DNA from: Prevotella sp.
GTDB taxonomy: Bacteria > Bacteroidota > Bacteroidia > Bacteroidales > Bacteroidaceae
Assembly: GCA_017412705.1 (NCBI GenBank)
Contig: JAFPWS010000079.1
Coordinates: 1 to 64,000 of the forward strand
Reading direction: 5' to 3'
DNA: 64,000 bases
The notes beneath the pieces are model-generated. The model was not told where the DNA came from. It saw only the letters and a list, made by a program, of their open reading frames with translations, and did no database searches. Both the position numbers and the translations under genes were made by a program. Below, one piece after another: positions 8,218 through 17,203 of the stretch. Numbering within the stretch: position 1 is the stretch's first letter; every line of letters begins with the position of its first letter.

Positions 8218-8772
8218 ATGGGACATGAAACAGACCAAGACAAACTGCTGCAGATGCTGGGCAACCCCCAACAGCGCGAAGAGGGGTTCCGCCTGCTGAC
8301 CAGACAATACGGTGACATGCTGTACTGGCACATCCGTCGTATCGTGGTGGGTCACGACGACGCCGAGGATGCCCTGCAGGAGACGTTCATCAAGATATTC
8401 AGCAGCATCGGCTCGTTCCGTGGTGACGGAAAGCTGAGCACCTGGCTCTACAGCATAGCCACCCGTGAGGCTCTGACCCTGCTCAGGCGACAGACGCACC
8501 TCTTCCAAAGCATTGATGCGCTGGGGCCCACGCTGACCGGCAAGATGCAGGCAGAGACCCCTCTCGACAGCGACGCTGCCGAGGTCACGTTCCAGGAGGC
8601 ACTGCTTACGTTGCCCACCCAGCAGCGCATCGCCTTCAACCTGCGCTACTACGACGAACTGAGCTACGACGAGATAGCCCGTATCACAGGCAAGAACGTC
8701 GGTACCCTGAAGGCCAACTACCACTTGGCGACAGAGAAAATAAAGACATATATAAAACAGCACGCAAGATGA
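8218..8772 (+). CDS. ECF-type RNA polymerase sigma factor
   Basis: This 184-residue sigma-70 family protein has region 2 (DMLYWHIRRIVVGHDDAEDALQETFIKIF, with the DAEDxxQETFxK motif) and region 4 (LPTQQRIAFNLRYYDELSYDEIARI, then GTLKANYHLATEKIKTYI), typical of extracytoplasmic-function sigma factors. The ATG at 8218 is preceded by GGAG at a sensible distance. The divergent mlaE-like gene starts 95 nt away. The last codons overlap the next gene (ATGA), which encodes a possible membrane-bound partner. The inducing signal is unknown. Confidence 0.93.
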   Translation: MGHETDQDKLLQMLGNPQQREEGFRLLTRQYGDMLYWHIRRIVVGHDDAEDALQETFIKIFSSIGSFRGDGKLSTWLYSIATREALTLLRRQTHLFQSIDALGPTLTGKMQAETPLDSDAAEVTFQEALLTLPTQQRIAFNLRYYDELSYDEIARITGKNVGTLKANYHLATEKIKTYIKQHAR

Positions 8773-9116
8773 AAGACTTTGAGAACATTGGCAAGCGAAT
8801 GCCCTACGCAGAGAGCGACGACTACGTCAGCCAGCTGGTAGAGCGCACCACGGAGAAGGCCCTCCACCGGCAGGGTAGGGCCAGGACGGTCAGCCTGAGA
8901 GTCAGGCTGTTGGCAGCAGCAGCTGTCGTGCTCCTGCTGGCAGGCATAGGCATCACCTATTATAATAAGGTAGCCGTTCCCTTGCCCCAACAGCCACAGG
9001 TGGCTGAGGACACCCCAGGCCCCATCGACGACTTCCTGAACAGTCTGTCTGACGAGGACGCCCAGCTGCTGGCCTACTACGATATTGAGGAAATTCCGGA
9101 ATATGAAGATAATTGA
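8769..9116 (+). CDS. Single-span membrane protein, possible anti-sigma partner
   Basis: This 115-residue protein has an acidic/basic cytoplasmic N-terminus of about 43 residues, one membrane helix (about 44-64, VRLLAAAAVVLLLAGIGITYY) and an acidic outer tail. Its start overlaps the sigma gene by 4 nt. Position and topology suggest an anti-sigma or sigma-regulating protein, but no zinc-binding anti-sigma motif (HxxxCxxC) is visible and the cytoplasmic part is short. The role is inference from context. Confidence 0.65.
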   Translation: MKDFENIGKRMPYAESDDYVSQLVERTTEKALHRQGRARTVSLRVRLLAAAAVVLLLAGIGITYYNKVAVPLPQQPQVAEDTPGPIDDFLNSLSDEDAQLLAYYDIEEIPEYEDN

Positions 9117-9156
9117 GAACAGACAACAGTAAAAGTAACATTAAAAATTAAGCAAG

Positions 9157-9678
9157 ATGAAACAATTGGTATTATCCTTGATGCTGATGCTCGTCGCCCT
9201 GACAGCTACGGCACAAGACAAGAAGAGTGAGACCCTGAACGAGAAGTATTTTGACGCTAAGGTCAGCGAGCTGGTCTATCGACTCGATATGACTGACGAG
9301 CAGAAAACCAAGTTTATACCCGTCTATCGCCGCTACATCGAGGAGTTGCGCACTGTAGCCATTCCTCGCCACAAGAAGGCCGCAGAGCGAAACAAGCATG
9401 AGGCCAAGGGCGACCAGAAGGCTGGCGAGCACAAGAAGAAGGAGATGACTGAGGAGGAGAAACTGGAGCGCCTGCACAAGCGCATCGAGAGTCAGATGCA
9501 GATTCAGAGCATCCGTCTGAAGTATATGGACGAGTTCTCTAAGGTGCTCACCGCCAAGCAGGTAAACAAGTTCTACGAGGTAGAGGACAAGATTCAGAAG
9601 AAGCTGAAAGAGCGTCGCCAGCACCCCAAGGGCGGCAAGTCGCTCAAAGCCAGACACCGCCGCCAGAAGAAGGGCTAA
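9157..9678 (+). CDS. Secreted Spy/CpxP-like protein
   Basis: This 173-residue exported protein has a signal peptide, MKQLVLSLMLMLVALTATAQ, and then a charged, helical body. The segment DMTDEQKTKFIPVYRRYIEEL resembles the helical repeats of periplasmic Spy/CpxP-type proteins in Bacteroidota. It has no Cys and ends in a very basic tail (GGKSLKARHRRQKKG). It follows the sigma factor and its partner by 40 nt and is probably in the same operon, so it may be the envelope-stress effector or sensor of that unit. The family assignment is tentative. Confidence 0.6.
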   Translation: MKQLVLSLMLMLVALTATAQDKKSETLNEKYFDAKVSELVYRLDMTDEQKTKFIPVYRRYIEELRTVAIPRHKKAAERNKHEAKGDQKAGEHKKKEMTEEEKLERLHKRIESQMQIQSIRLKYMDEFSKVLTAKQVNKFYEVEDKIQKKLKERRQHPKGGKSLKARHRRQKKG

Positions 9679-9721
9679 GACGGTGTGAAAGGTAAAAAAG
9701 TGCAAAGGCAACCCGAAAAAA

Positions 9722-9752
9722 TGAGCTTACCGCTTGGTAGGCTCGTTTTTTA
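9722..9752 (+). terminator. Terminator of the sigma factor operon
   Basis: GAGCTTACC and GGTAGGCTC pair around a GCTT loop with one mismatch, followed by a T-run. The -33 element of the lptB promoter falls inside the hairpin. Confidence 0.75.
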
Positions 9753-9764
9753 TTCGTACCTTCG
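9734..9764 (+). promoter_or_regulatory. Promoter of lptB
   Basis: TTG at 9734-9736, a 20-nt spacer, then TACCTTCG at 9757-9764 (one mismatch to TAnnTTTG). The ATG at 9773 follows the -7 element by only 8 nt. Confidence 0.65.
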
Positions 9765-9772
9765 CACCCAAT

Positions 9773-10645
9773 ATGGACGAAACAAACAACATACAGGAGA
9801 CAGTGGACAGCAGTCAGCCTACCGTTGAGACCCCTCAGGAGCCAGAGCGCCTGGTACTCAGGACTGAAGGGCTGGTCAAAATCTATGGCAAGCGCACCGT
9901 GGTGAACGATGTGTCGTTCGATGTGAAGCAGGGCGAGATTGTCGGTCTGCTGGGACCTAACGGTGCAGGCAAGACCACCTCGTTCTACATGACCACAGGA
10001 CTCATTGTCCCCAACGGTGGCCACATCTATCTGGGCGACGAGGAAGTCACATCCTATCCTGTTTACAAGCGAGCCCGGGCAGGCATTGGCTATCTGGCAC
10101 AGGAAGCCTCCGTCTTCCGTAAGATGTCCGTCGAGGACAACATCCTCAGCGTACTTCAGATGACGGGAAAACCCCGCGACTACCAGCTGGAGAAGCTCGA
10201 GAGCCTCATCAAGGAGTTCCGTCTGCAGAAGGTGCGCAAGAATACGGGCGACCGACTCTCCGGAGGTGAGCGTCGTCGTACCGAGATAGCCCGCTGTCTG
10301 GCCATCGAGCCTAAGTTCATCATGCTTGACGAACCTTTTGCCGGTGTCGACCCCATTGCCGTGGAGGACATCCAGCAAATCGTCTGGCAGCTGAAATATC
10401 GTAACATTGGCATCCTCATTACTGACCATAATGTTCACGAGACGCTGAACATCACCGACCGAGCCTACCTGCTGTTCGAGGGTCGCATCCTCTTCAAGGG
10501 CTCACCGGAAGAGCTTGCCGTCAACCCCATCGTGAAAGAAAAGTACCTTGGCTCCAACTTCGTCCTCCAGAAAAAAGACTTCGCCAAGCTCGAAGAACAG
10601 CGCCGCAAGAAGTGGCTTTTGGAGGAAGAGGAAAGTAACCGTTAG
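9773..10645 (+). CDS. lptB: LPS export ABC transporter ATPase LptB
   Basis: This 290-residue ATPase powers lipopolysaccharide extraction from the inner membrane with LptF, LptG and LptC. It shows Walker [12 protein letters not shown], the Q-loop in AQEASVF, signature [16 protein letters not shown], Walker [14 protein letters not shown] and the switch His in ITDHNV. The N-terminus carries about 35 extra residues ([15 protein letters not shown]...) before the conserved [13 protein letters not shown]. The ATG at 9773 is chosen because a longer form to 9734 would run through the promoter. dsbD follows after 36 nt. Confidence 0.93.
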   Translation: MDETNNIQETVDSSQPTVETPQEPERLVLRTEGLVKIYGKRTVVNDVSFDVKQGEIVGLLGPNGAGKTTSFYMTTGLIVPNGGHIYLGDEEVTSYPVYKRARAGIGYLAQEASVFRKMSVEDNILSVLQMTGKPRDYQLEKLESLIKEFRLQKVRKNTGDRLSGGERRRTEIARCLAIEPKFIMLDEPFAGVDPIAVEDIQQIVWQLKYRNIGILITDHNVHETLNITDRAYLLFEGRILFKGSPEELAVNPIVKEKYLGSNFVLQKKDFAKLEEQRRKKWLLEEEESNR

Positions 10646-10681
10646 TTACAGGCCCCAACCCCCGCTTTGTCCGCAAGAGTT

Positions 10682-12733
10682 ATGAAAGAAAGAGTTTTGT
10701 TAAGCATGCTGGCTGTGGTCTTTGCCATGGTGGCGCAGGCACAGATGGTAGACCCTGTGCATTTCACGTCGCAGCTGAACGATTTGGGTAACGGCGATGC
10801 TGAAATCGTGTTCAGCGCCACTATTGACGATGGTTGGCATGTCTATTCTACGGATGTGGAGGGACCTACGGCGGCCTCCTTCAATGCCGTCAAGATGGAC
10901 GGTGTGGAGAAGGTTGGCAGGCTGGAGCCCCGAGGCAAGGTCGTCAAGCAGTTCGACAAGCTGTTTGGCGAGGACGTGCGCTTCTTTGAACATTCAGCAA
11001 CCTTTGCGCAAAAGCTTCGCTTCACCAAGCCTCGTTACAGCATAGAGTGCTATCTGGAGTATGGCGCCTGCAACGACGAGATGTGCATGCCTCCTACGCA
11101 GGTGGAGTTTAAGAAGGAAGGGACAGCCCCTCACCTCCCTCCCCAAGAGGGAGTGAAAGAAACCTCAGAAGCCTCTCCTCGAACCTCCCCCCTTGTAGGG
11201 GAGGAAGAGAAGGTGGCTGACACGCTGGCTAATAACACCGCTACCCCAGCATCTCCCCCATCAGGGGTGAGGCAGGACGGGGGACTGTGGACTCCCGTCA
11301 TCGACGAGCTTCGTGCTGCCGGTGGTGCTGCCGACGTGGCAAACCAGTCGTTGCTCTATCTGCTGCTGATGGGATTCGTCGGTGGTCTGTTGGCTGTCTG
11401 CATGCCTTGTATCTGGCCCATTATCCCCATGACTGTATCGTTCTTCCTGAAGCGTTCGAAGACGGATAAGCGAAAGGGTGTCAGAGATGCCGTAACCTAT
11501 GGCATCAGCATTATTGTCATCTACTTGGGTCTGGGCTTGTTGGTAACAGCCTTGTTTGGCAGCGATACGCTGAATGCCTTGTCGACGAATGCCGTGTTCA
11601 ACGTGTTTCTGTTCGTGCTGCTGGTGGTCTTTGCCCTGTCGTTTTTTGGCTGGTTTGAGATAAAGCTGCCTGACGGATGGGCCAACTCGGTAGATAACAA
11701 AGCGTCGGAGACGACAGGACTGGTTTCTATCTTCCTGATGGCCCTGACACTGGTACTGGTGTCCTTCTCCTGTACGGCACCTATCATAGGGCTGTTACTG
11801 GTGGAGACCGCTACCAGTGGCAACTGGGTGGCACCGGCGGTGGGCATGTTTGGGTTTGCCTTTGCCCTGGCCTTGCCCTTCACGCTGTTCGCCATGTTCC
11901 CTGCCTGGCTGAAGTCAGCACCGAAGTCAGGCTCATGGATGACCACGCTGAAGGTGGTGTTGGGATTCATTGAGCTGGCCTTCGCCCTGAAGTTCCTCTC
12001 GGTGGCTGACCTGGCCTACGGATGGCATATCCTGGACCGCGAGGTGTTCCTCTCGCTGTGGATTGTTATCTTCGGCCTACAGGGAGCCTATCTTTGCGGG
12101 TGGCTGAAGTTCCAGGAGGATGAGATAGGAGGCGACATCCGCAAGCCCATGCCTGTGCTGTGCATCATGGGAGGCCTGGTGTCGCTGGCGTTTGCCCTCT
12201 ATATGGTGCCTGGCCTGTGGGGTGCTCCCTGCAAGGCCGTCAGTGCCTTTGCTCCTCCGATGAGTACGCAGGACTTCAACCTCAACACGAAGGTGGTGGA
12301 GGCTCAGTATAAGGATTACGAGGCAGGCATGGCTGCTGCCCGGACACAGGGGAAGCCGGTGCTGATAGACTTTACGGGCTTTGGCTGCGTGAACTGTCGC
12401 AAGATGGAGGCAGCAGTATGGACCGACCCCCGTGTGGCTGACAAGCTGACAAGGGACTATGTGCTCGTTTCGCTCTATGTTGACGACAAGACCCCTCTGT
12501 CTGAGCCCTTCGAGGTGACTGACGAGCAAGGCGAGAAGAAGACGCTGCGTACGGTGGGGGCCAAGTGGAGCTACCTGCAGAGTCATAAGTTCGGAGCCAA
12601 CGCCCAGCCTTTCTATGTGTTGCTCGACCCCGCGACGGGCAAGCCTCTCTCTGGCAGTCGTGCCTACAACGAGGATGTTCCCGCCTATCTGGAGTTCCTC
12701 GACAAGGGCATCAGGGCCTATAAGAACCAATAA
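10682..12733 (+). CDS. dsbD: Thiol:disulfide interchange protein DsbD
   Basis: This 683-residue protein passes reducing power from the cytoplasm to periplasmic thiol proteins. It has a signal peptide (1-20), an N-terminal alpha domain with Cys130/Cys135 in YGACNDEMC, and a central domain of about eight membrane helices with AVCMPCIWPI (Cys240/243) and SFSCTAPIIG. The C-terminal thioredoxin-like gamma domain has FGCVNCRKM (Cys569/572). The linker at residues 145-203 is rich in Pro, Glu and Ser and is encoded by three GC-rich palindromes (11134-11270). ATG at 10682 gives a proper signal peptide. trxB follows, and its product could feed this relay through thioredoxin. Confidence 0.93.
   Translation: MKERVLLSMLAVVFAMVAQAQMVDPVHFTSQLNDLGNGDAEIVFSATIDDGWHVYSTDVEGPTAASFNAVKMDGVEKVGRLEPRGKVVKQFDKLFGEDVRFFEHSATFAQKLRFTKPRYSIECYLEYGACNDEMCMPPTQVEFKKEGTAPHLPPQEGVKETSEASPRTSPLVGEEEKVADTLANNTATPASPPSGVRQDGGLWTPVIDELRAAGGAADVANQSLLYLLLMGFVGGLLAVCMPCIWPIIPMTVSFFLKRSKTDKRKGVRDAVTYGISIIVIYLGLGLLVTALFGSDTLNALSTNAVFNVFLFVLLVVFALSFFGWFEIKLPDGWANSVDNKASETTGLVSIFLMALTLVLVSFSCTAPIIGLLLVETATSGNWVAPAVGMFGFAFALALPFTLFAMFPAWLKSAPKSGSWMTTLKVVLGFIELAFALKFLSVADLAYGWHILDREVFLSLWIVIFGLQGAYLCGWLKFQEDEIGGDIRKPMPVLCIMGGLVSLAFALYMVPGLWGAPCKAVSAFAPPMSTQDFNLNTKVVEAQYKDYEAGMAAARTQGKPVLIDFTGFGCVNCRKMEAAVWTDPRVADKLTRDYVLVSLYVDDKTPLSEPFEVTDEQGEKKTLRTVGAKWSYLQSHKFGANAQPFYVLLDPATGKPLSGSRAYNEDVPAYLEFLDKGIRAYKNQ
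11134..11270. repeat. Three GC-rich palindromes inside the dsbD linker
   Basis: Palindromes lie at about 11134-11152 (CCTCCCTCCCC..GAGGGAG), 11184-11204 (CCTCCCC, 7-nt loop, GGGGAGG, a perfect 7-bp stem) and about 11252-11270 (CTCCCCC ATCA GGGGTGAG). They encode the low-complexity linker between the alpha and membrane domains. The same palindrome occurs between genes at 33823 and inside the GH43 gene at 35976. Confidence 0.7.
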
Positions 12734-12763
12734 CGAAAGAATACATATTCAATAGATATAGCT

Positions 12764-13696
12764 ATGGACAAGACAAAATGCTTAATCATCGGCAGTGGTC
12801 CTGCAGGATATACCGCTGCCATCTATGCCAGCCGTGCCAATTTGCAGCCAATAGAATACTGTGGTTTGCAGCCTGGTGGACAGCTGACGCAAACAACAGA
12901 GGTGGAGAACTTCCCGGGCTACCCCCAGGGTGTGGACGGCAACCAGATGATGATGGACTTGCGAGAGCAGGCAGAACGCTTCGGTGCCGACATCAGGGAC
13001 GGCAGCATCGTGAAGGTCGACTTCTCCAAGGCTCCCTATGTCTGCACCGTCGAGGATGGTACGGAGATAGAGGCCGATACCGTTATCATTGCCACAGGTG
13101 CCTCAGCCAAATACCTTGGCTTGGACGATGAACGCAAGTACAACGGACAGGGCGTGTCAGCCTGTGCCACCTGCGACGGTTTCTTCTATCGCAAGAAGAC
13201 CGTTGCCGTAGTGGGTGGCGGTGACACAGCCTGCGAGGATGCCCTCTATCTGGCTGGCTTGGCCAAGAAGGTGTATCTCATCGTCCGCAAGCCCTTCCTC
13301 CGTGCCTCTCAGGTCATGCAGCAGCGTGTGATGGAGCGCGAGAACATTGAGATACTGTTTGAGCACAATGCCCTCGGACTCTTTGGCGAGAATGGGGTAG
13401 AGGGTGCCCATCTGGTAAAGCGCAAGGGCGAGCCCGACGAAGAGTTGGTGGATATCCAGATAGACGGATTCTTCCTGGCCATTGGCCACAAGCCTAACAC
13501 CGACATCTTCAAGGTGTGGTTGGAGACCGATGAGGCTGGCTACCTGAAGAAGCTCAACGGCACGCCAGAGACCAAGATTCCCGGAGTGTTTGTTGCCGGC
13601 GACTGTGCCGACCCCGTGTTCCGCCAGGCCGTCTCTGCAGCAGGAAGCGGTTGTCAGGCCGCTATCCTGGCAGAGCGTTTCCTGCTGAACAGGTAG
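12764..13696 (+). CDS. trxB: Thioredoxin-disulfide reductase
   Basis: This 310-residue FAD/NADPH flavoprotein keeps thioredoxin reduced. The FAD-binding GSGPAGYTAA is near residue 10, the redox-active CATCDGF holds Cys134/Cys137, the NADPH-binding GGGDTACEDALYLA follows, and the C-terminal FAD motif is GVFVAGDCADPVFRQAV. Length and motifs are those of bacterial low-molecular-weight TrxB. It sits 30 nt after dsbD, so the two redox genes are probably co-transcribed: TrxB to thioredoxin to DsbD to the periplasm. Confidence 0.97.
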   Translation: MDKTKCLIIGSGPAGYTAAIYASRANLQPIEYCGLQPGGQLTQTTEVENFPGYPQGVDGNQMMMDLREQAERFGADIRDGSIVKVDFSKAPYVCTVEDGTEIEADTVIIATGASAKYLGLDDERKYNGQGVSACATCDGFFYRKKTVAVVGGGDTACEDALYLAGLAKKVYLIVRKPFLRASQVMQQRVMERENIEILFEHNALGLFGENGVEGAHLVKRKGEPDEELVDIQIDGFFLAIGHKPNTDIFKVWLETDEAGYLKKLNGTPETKIPGVFVAGDCADPVFRQAVSAAGSGCQAAILAERFLLNR

Positions 13697-13727
13697 TCAA
13701 TACAAAGACTGTCTCCCCTTGTCCGTT

Positions 13728-14201
13728 CTACTTCCCTGCCTTCGGCGTGTAGCGCACGTTGAGCGTAGGACGGTAGGTGTTCTCTAAAGTGACGGAGATG
13801 ATACCGTCGGAAGCGTCGAAGTTGGCAATCTTATGGTCGTCCTTCAGCATGGGACAGTCGGGCCATGCATTCAGTTCCTTCTCCAGTCCGTCGCGCAGCT
13901 GTTGCCACATCTGGCGGGTGCTGTCATTGGTGGACATGGAGTAGTTCTCCTGAATGGCCTGCAGCTTGTCACCATTGTAGGCAACGAGCACACGATAGCG
14001 CTCGCCAGACTTGGCCAGCACGACAATACGCCCACTGTCGGAGGCTGCCGAGTCGACAGCAAAGCCGCGAGCCAGCATGGAGTCAACCAGTTGGCTGGTC
14101 GTCAGCTTGAATGACAACCCACGGTAGTTGAAGGGCTTCTGCTTGTCGGAGCAAGAAGCAATGGCCGTCATGGCCAGTAGCAATAAAACCAGTTTCTTCA
14201 T
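13728..14201 (-). CDS. Lipoprotein of unknown function
   Basis: This 157-residue protein starts MKKLVLLLLAMTAIASCSDKQ, a clear lipoprotein signal with the modified Cys at 17. The mature part has no recognised domain (FNYRGLSFKLTTSQLVDSML ... DGIISVTLENTYRPTLNVRY). It starts 8 nt after the stop of the M16 protease gene and is probably co-transcribed with it, so it may act with the protease in the periplasm, but nothing in the sequence shows how. It converges with trxB, 31 nt away. Confidence 0.75.
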   Translation of the reverse strand: MKKLVLLLLAMTAIASCSDKQKPFNYRGLSFKLTTSQLVDSMLARGFAVDSAASDSGRIVVLAKSGERYRVLVAYNGDKLQAIQENYSMSTNDSTRQMWQQLRDGLEKELNAWPDCPMLKDDHKIANFDASDGIISVTLENTYRPTLNVRYTPKAGK

Positions 14202-14209
14202 AACTTCTA

Positions 14210-17038
14210 TTACTTTTTCTCTTCAGTATCTTCAGATAACATGGTGACTTCGATGCAACGCTTGGCGTCGAGCAGGCGCTGGGCCATCTGCTGCACCTGC
14301 TGTGGGGTCATTTGCTCCACCATCTGGCAGTAGTTGAGGTCGAAGTCGGTCTCGTCGTCTATCTCATGCCATATCACATAGTCCCAATAGCCGTCATCGA
14401 TGGCCAACTGGGCATACTGCTTGGTGAGGTATTGCTTTACCTTATCCATGCTGGTAGCCTCAGGACCATGCTCGGCAATGTTCTTCAGCTGCTGATAGAT
14501 AATGGGGTTGAGCTCCTGATAGCGGTTGGGGTCGGCATTGTAGGAAATCTTCAGCATGGCATTGGGCTTCTCGTCCTTATCTAATTCGAAGCTGACACCG
14601 ACGCCATAGGTACCGCCTTTCTCCTCGCGGACAGAATCGGTGTAGGCAATGGAAAGACAACGCTTCAGGAAGTCGAGTTCAAGGTCGCTCTGTGGCGTGA
14701 AAGGTACGTCAGCAGTGTAGTAGATGCTGACATTGGCCAACGGGGTAGCCTGTTGCTTGCGGAAGATGTGGACAGACTCGCCGCCCGTCACGCGAGGCAC
14801 ACGGTCCCAGTTGGTCGTCTCCTGCTTGTGGGTGGCAGGCAGCGTAGCCAGATACTGGCACAGCAGCGGGCGGAGGTCGTCGAGATCTATGTGCCCGATG
14901 ATAACGGTCTTGAAGTTGGCGGCATCGGCAAAACGCTCCTGATAGATTTGGAAGATGCGGTCGTAGTCGGCCTTGTCTATCACCTCCTGTGTAACAGGCT
15001 TGGTGCGTGGATGGTGTGCATAGAGGATAGCCTTGATAGAGTCGTTATAGTCTACCTTGGGCGATGCATTGCGGTTGCTGAGGAATGAGCGGGTGCGGTT
15101 CATCAGACTGTTGAATGCCGTGGTGTCGCGTCGTGGCTGGGTAAAGTAGAGGTAGGCCAGTTCGAACATGGTCTTGATGTCCTTGACAGAACCGCTACCG
15201 CTGACGCTTTGCCCACGCGAGCCTACTGAGGGTGCTACGCGAACAGCCTTGCCAGTTAGCATCTTACGTAGTGTAATGGCATCGAAGTCGCCTACGCCAG
15301 CCTCGGTGATGCTGCTGGAGATGACAGAGAAGTTGGGGATGTCATCGTCGGGATAGAGCGATGTGCCACCCTCGCCCTTAATGGTCATCTGTACCTGGTC
15401 GGCGGTGAAGTCTGTACTGCGGGCATAGACCTTCATGCCGTTCGAGAGCGTCAGCTCAGTGAAGCCATGCTTGTAGGGCTTCTCGCTGACAATCTTTCCC
15501 GGCTTGGGCAGCTTGCTGATAAGCTGGTCGGCCAGCTTCTGCTCCTTGTACGCTTCATAGGTCTGCTGCTGGGCCTTGAGGATGGTCTCCTCTATCTGAG
15601 CCTCAGTAGGCAGTGCCACGCCCTCCTTGTCGGGACCATAGAGTACACATACCTGATTCTTGTCGGTAATGAGATCACGGGCTGAACAATTCACCTCGTC
15701 GAGGGTAGCCTCGCCGTCCAGCTTCTGGGCCATCTGCATGTCGAACTCCTCCGACGTCAGAGGCTCGGCAGTCAGGAAATGACGTACACACTGGTTGACG
15801 AAATAGGTGTTGCGGCGCTCGTTGCGCTCCTTGAAACGACGCTCCGCGGCTGTGAGGCTGACCTTCTTCGCACGGTCGAGCTCTGCCTGTGTGAAACCAT
15901 GCTGGCGTACACGCTCACTCTCAGCCACAGCAGCGGCGAGTCCGCCCAGGATGTTGTCCTGCTTACAGCTGACAGACAAGGAGAATGCCTCCTTGGTACG
16001 GCTGACGAAGAACGTGCCGGCACGACCCGTCGCACTCATGAATGGCGGGTTGGGCTTCTGGCGCAACTCGCTGAGACGGGTGTTCAGCATATAGGCGATG
16101 AGGCCGTCGACATAATTGTCGCGGATATACTTCTCACTGTTCTTCTCGTTGTCGGGCGTGGCATCACGTTTCATATAGAGGTTGGCCATGACGACGGGCT
16201 GCTCCTTGTCTTTCTGTATGTTGACAATCATCTTGTCGTTGTCGGGTACAGGATAGTAGATGCGTTCGGCAGCGTTCTCAGGCATGGGAATCTGTGAGAA
16301 TAGCTTCTTCACCTTCTGCTCTACCTGATCCACGTCTATGTCGCCCACCACAATGACGGCCTGCAGGTCAGGACGATACCACTTCAGGTAGTAGTCGCGC
16401 AAGTCCTGATAGGGGAAGTTGTCGACAATGTCCATCGAACCGATGGGCAGACAGTCTTCGTACTTTGAACCCTTATAGATGGCGGGCAGGGCATCTTCCA
16501 TCAGCCGTTGCATGGCCATGCCGGCACGACGGGTACGCCACTCTTCGTGAATGACACCGCGCTCCTTGTCAATCTCCTTGTCTTCAAGAAGGATGTAGTG
16601 ACTCCAGTCGTTCAGTACCAACAGGCAGGAGTCGAGAATGCCCTCGCGCTTCAGCGGGGCGGAGCCGATGTGATAGACCGTCTGGTCAACAGAGGTATAG
16701 GCATTGAGGTTCGCCCCGAACTTGACGCCGATGGTCTCGCACCAGGGAACGATGCCCAGCTGGCCGTCCTTGCCTGGGAAATGCTTCGTTCCGTTGAAAG
16801 CCATGTGCTCCAAGAAGTGAGCCAGACCGCGCTGGCGAGGCTCCTCAAGGATGGAACCCACTCGCTGGGCAATGTAGAAGTCAGCCAACCCAGCCTCCTT
16901 GGCATTGTGGCGCAAATAGTAAGTCATGCCGTTCTGCAGCCTGCCCATGCGCACGGCTGGGTCCTGCGGCAGCCCTTGGGCATGGCCGCCCGTTAAGGTC
17001 GCTACGGCTAATAAGACGGTGGTAAACAGTTTCTTCAT
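14210..17038 (-). CDS. Secreted M16-family zinc metallopeptidase
   Basis: This 942-residue insulinase-like protease has an N-terminal signal (MKKLFTTVLLAVATLTGGHAQG). The inverted zinc motif HFLEH is at residues 74-78, and the third metal ligand is expected in the downstream KERGVIHEEW segment. A second M16-like half follows after about residue 500, without a zinc motif, as in PqqL-type one-chain enzymes. It should degrade peptides in the periplasm. ATG at 17038 is chosen over an in-frame start at 17086, which would lie upstream of the promoter element at 17066-17073. Together with its own promoter it heads a two-gene unit. Confidence 0.92.
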   Translation of the reverse strand: MKKLFTTVLLAVATLTGGHAQGLPQDPAVRMGRLQNGMTYYLRHNAKEAGLADFYIAQRVGSILEEPRQRGLAHFLEHMAFNGTKHFPGKDGQLGIVPWCETIGVKFGANLNAYTSVDQTVYHIGSAPLKREGILDSCLLVLNDWSHYILLEDKEIDKERGVIHEEWRTRRAGMAMQRLMEDALPAIYKGSKYEDCLPIGSMDIVDNFPYQDLRDYYLKWYRPDLQAVIVVGDIDVDQVEQKVKKLFSQIPMPENAAERIYYPVPDNDKMIVNIQKDKEQPVVMANLYMKRDATPDNEKNSEKYIRDNYVDGLIAYMLNTRLSELRQKPNPPFMSATGRAGTFFVSRTKEAFSLSVSCKQDNILGGLAAAVAESERVRQHGFTQAELDRAKKVSLTAAERRFKERNERRNTYFVNQCVRHFLTAEPLTSEEFDMQMAQKLDGEATLDEVNCSARDLITDKNQVCVLYGPDKEGVALPTEAQIEETILKAQQQTYEAYKEQKLADQLISKLPKPGKIVSEKPYKHGFTELTLSNGMKVYARSTDFTADQVQMTIKGEGGTSLYPDDDIPNFSVISSSITEAGVGDFDAITLRKMLTGKAVRVAPSVGSRGQSVSGSGSVKDIKTMFELAYLYFTQPRRDTTAFNSLMNRTRSFLSNRNASPKVDYNDSIKAILYAHHPRTKPVTQEVIDKADYDRIFQIYQERFADAANFKTVIIGHIDLDDLRPLLCQYLATLPATHKQETTNWDRVPRVTGGESVHIFRKQQATPLANVSIYYTADVPFTPQSDLELDFLKRCLSIAYTDSVREEKGGTYGVGVSFELDKDEKPNAMLKISYNADPNRYQELNPIIYQQLKNIAEHGPEATSMDKVKQYLTKQYAQLAIDDGYWDYVIWHEIDDETDFDLNYCQMVEQMTPQQVQQMAQRLLDAKRCIEVTMLSEDTEEKK

Positions 17039-17065
17039 ATCTTCTGTGTTTGTTGTAATTTCGGA

Positions 17066-17093
17066 CAAAGGTACGAAATAAATCACAATTCAA
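17066..17093 (-). promoter_or_regulatory. Promoter of the M16 protease gene
   Basis: The minus-strand TACCTTTG is at 17073-17066, with a TTG at 17093-17091 (spacing 17, slightly short). Confidence 0.65.
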
Positions 17094-17148
17094 GGCCTGT
17101 TATTCACAAATATTTCGCATAATCATCATTAATAGGTATCGGTCCGCC

Positions 17149-17179
17149 TTGTGTAACTCGTACTTTTTTAGTATCTTTG
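17149..17179 (+). promoter_or_regulatory. Promoter of the seven-gene outer-membrane operon
   Basis: TTG at 17149-17151, 20 nt, then TATCTTTG at 17172-17179. It lies 24 nt before the first TonB receptor gene. I see no Fur- or other operator-like palindrome across it. Confidence 0.7.
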
Positions 17180-17203
17180 CAGCCGTTTAACGTATGATGG
17201 CCC

